Part shown: in pieces, positions 62,783 through 64,000 of the stretch
Layout of the letters: every line of letters begins with the position of its first letter
Numbering within the stretch: position 1 is the stretch's first letter
Assembly (NCBI GenBank): GCA_905182995.1
Contig: CAJJDP010000150.1
Location: 186,001 to 250,000 of the forward strand
Length of the DNA stretch: 64,000 bases
Origin: Paramecium octaurelia
Lineage: Eukaryota > Ciliophora > Oligohymenophorea > Peniculida > Parameciidae
Direction of reading: 5' to 3'
The notes under the pieces: model-generated
The model's input: the letters and a program-made list of their open reading frames with translations, nothing else
The model's database searches: none
Told to the model about the DNA's origin: nothing
Translations under genes and position numbers: made by a program

Positions 62783-63217
62783 CTGTTAATAATCGATTTC
62801 TAGTTGAACTTAATATTATCAGTTTCTAAAAACTAATTACTACTTATTTTGCCTAACAAAATTATAAAGAATTTGTAATTTAAAATAAGAAAAGTAATTT
62901 TATCAATCATGAAAAAGAAAATCTAGCGGTAGATTTTATATAATTTTTTACGTCCCATATTAATGAAACCTTGATTGGGAGTTTTTATTTTATTTATAGT
63001 CCTAAAGATACATCTCAATGCTTCTTTGTGATAATATAATAAATTAAAAATTTGACCACAAAATAATTTAACCAGAGATTATCAATAGTAAATTTCTAAC
63101 TAAGGCCACTTTTAATTTACTTCTTCTCTTGTCAAATCCTCTGCAGAAATAGTATATATTTATTTAATGTTAGAATACTAAGGTAAGTAGTGATTACCGC
63201 ATCCATTTTATAAGTTA

Positions 63218-64000
63218 TCAGAGATAAATAATATATAAATAATAGAATTATCTTTTGATGAATATATTTTATGTATGTATTAATTCAAAATTCATTTTGC
63301 AAATTTAAAAGTTCTAAAATTTCAGATGCTAACCCAATTTTGGATTGAAAATTTACTAGAAACATACCTTATCCTTCTTATCCTAAATCAGTATCATCAA
63401 AATCACCTCATAATATCAATAAACTTTACCTGTGCTTGTATTTATAGCAGGATCAGTAAAATTAATGCCAACTCCTTAAACATCATTTATCATGTATAAT
63501 CCTTTACTAAGAAAGAATGTATAATATGAGAACGCTTGAGCAAATTTATTTAATTCTGTAATATCTTCATTAATATAGCCATAATTGTTATTATATTTTA
63601 CAAATTCACCCTTGAAAATTCTTTCTGCAATCCAAAATTTGTCTAAAGATTAAAAGTGTTTAAATACTTTTGCTTTCCATTAAAATCAAGCAGTCATTAT
63701 AGACCACATTAGGAAATTTAAGATTATGACAATTCTTTTACTCTAAAGCTTCTTCAACATCAGCTCTAAATTTTTTCATTAAGTGTTAGCATATCAAGTG
63801 AGATCTGCATTTTTTTATAGCCTTATATTAAGATAGATATGACTTGTTTCCAAGAGGTCTTTTTATTAAATATATTTCTCCTTTCTTGTCTTTCATTAAA
63901 TAAATGTCATTTATTCTTCCAAAAGCATATGGAAATTCAGTTCTAATACAATCCCATTATCCTTCTACTTTGATTAAGTAATCCTTTTATGGGTTTTTTC
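63218..64000 (-). CDS. Alpha-kinase (eEF2K/MHCK type), N-terminus outside window
   Basis: Atypical protein kinase of the alpha-kinase family. Entering at the right edge, the domain reads AFGRINDIYLMKDKKGEIYL, KKCRSHLICQHLMKKFRADV, VVYNDCLILMES, then after a 25-nt intron RIFKGEFVKYNNNYGYI, FAQAFSYYTFFLSKGLYMI, NDVQGVGINFTDPAIN and, after a 23-nt intron, GDFDDTDLGQEG. The DVQGVG and TDPxI segments and the KYNNNxG motif are diagnostic of alpha-kinases. The end is less sure: with a candidate 28-nt intron it continues to a zinc-region-like KFQNFQICKMN and TGA 63218-63220; without it, to TGA near 63285. The conserved His/Cys zinc site would then lack one cysteine. Accessory domains, if any, lie outside the window. 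Confidence 0.85.

Noticed and set aside
62641-62829. 62-residue plus-strand frame beginning MKLKSIAGQYNGESQ
   Set aside because: It competes with a better-fitting spliced frame in which its first part is intronic; not listed as a gene.
1-64000. CRISPR arrays, bacterial operons, transposons, rRNA, tRNA and telomere repeats
   Set aside because: I looked for spaced short repeats, transposase-like frames, terminal inverted repeats, cloverleaf-like segments and G4T2/G3T3 telomere runs by eye and saw none that I can support.

Overview
This window is macronuclear DNA of a Paramecium-type ciliate. Three things in the sequence show it. Reading frames that stop constantly in the standard code run on for hundreds to thousands of codons when TAA and TAG are read as glutamine, with TGA as the only stop. 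Nearly every gene that needs splicing is restored by introns of about 19-35 nt with GT/AG (mostly GTA...TAG) ends. The DNA is very AT-rich and compactly packed on both strands. All coding calls below use that code, and for most genes the total length minus introns is an exact multiple of three.

Layout: left edge, an EAG/CNG-type K+ channel (3' end outside); 3.6-7.9 kb, a proline-repeat protein with one missing base; 8.5-11.7 kb, an ATG11/FIP200-like autophagy scaffold; 12.2 kb, a small zinc-finger protein; 14.5-15.6 kb, an AGC kinase of the YANK/STK32 kind; 16.8-18.7 kb, a three-repeat MYB factor with a 42-residue polyglutamine tract; 19.2-22.2 kb, a cyclin and two unknown genes; 22.6-24.7 kb, a guanylate-binding-protein GTPase; 27-30.6 kb, a gene with four tandem SP-RING-like zinc modules plus two decayed relatives; 31-52 kb, four related WD40 genes and one WD40 relic, mixed with a P-loop protein, a 15-intron TPR-like gene in which each repeat is its own exon, and an RTEL1-type helicase; 52.9-61.5 kb, one giant gene (2,828 codons) for a cysteine-rich multi-pass surface protein; right edge, an alpha-kinase (N-terminus outside).

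The window is a scaffold, not a continuous read. At five places (2428, 13515, 25388, 37006, 46791) there is a single N, and the 1.2-2.2 kb before each N is repeated after it without any difference I could see. These look like unmerged overlaps of neighbouring contigs about 10-12 kb long, not biological duplications. Collapsing them leaves about 56.6 kb of unique sequence. Partial gene copies beside each N are artefacts and are labelled as such.

The genes are not an operon or a pathway; they are a typical eukaryotic mixture (ion channel, kinases, cell cycle, autophagy, telomere/DNA maintenance, surface protein). The main local evolutionary signal is family expansion and decay: SP-RING genes at 27-30.6 kb and coiled-coil/WD40 genes at 31-52 kb.
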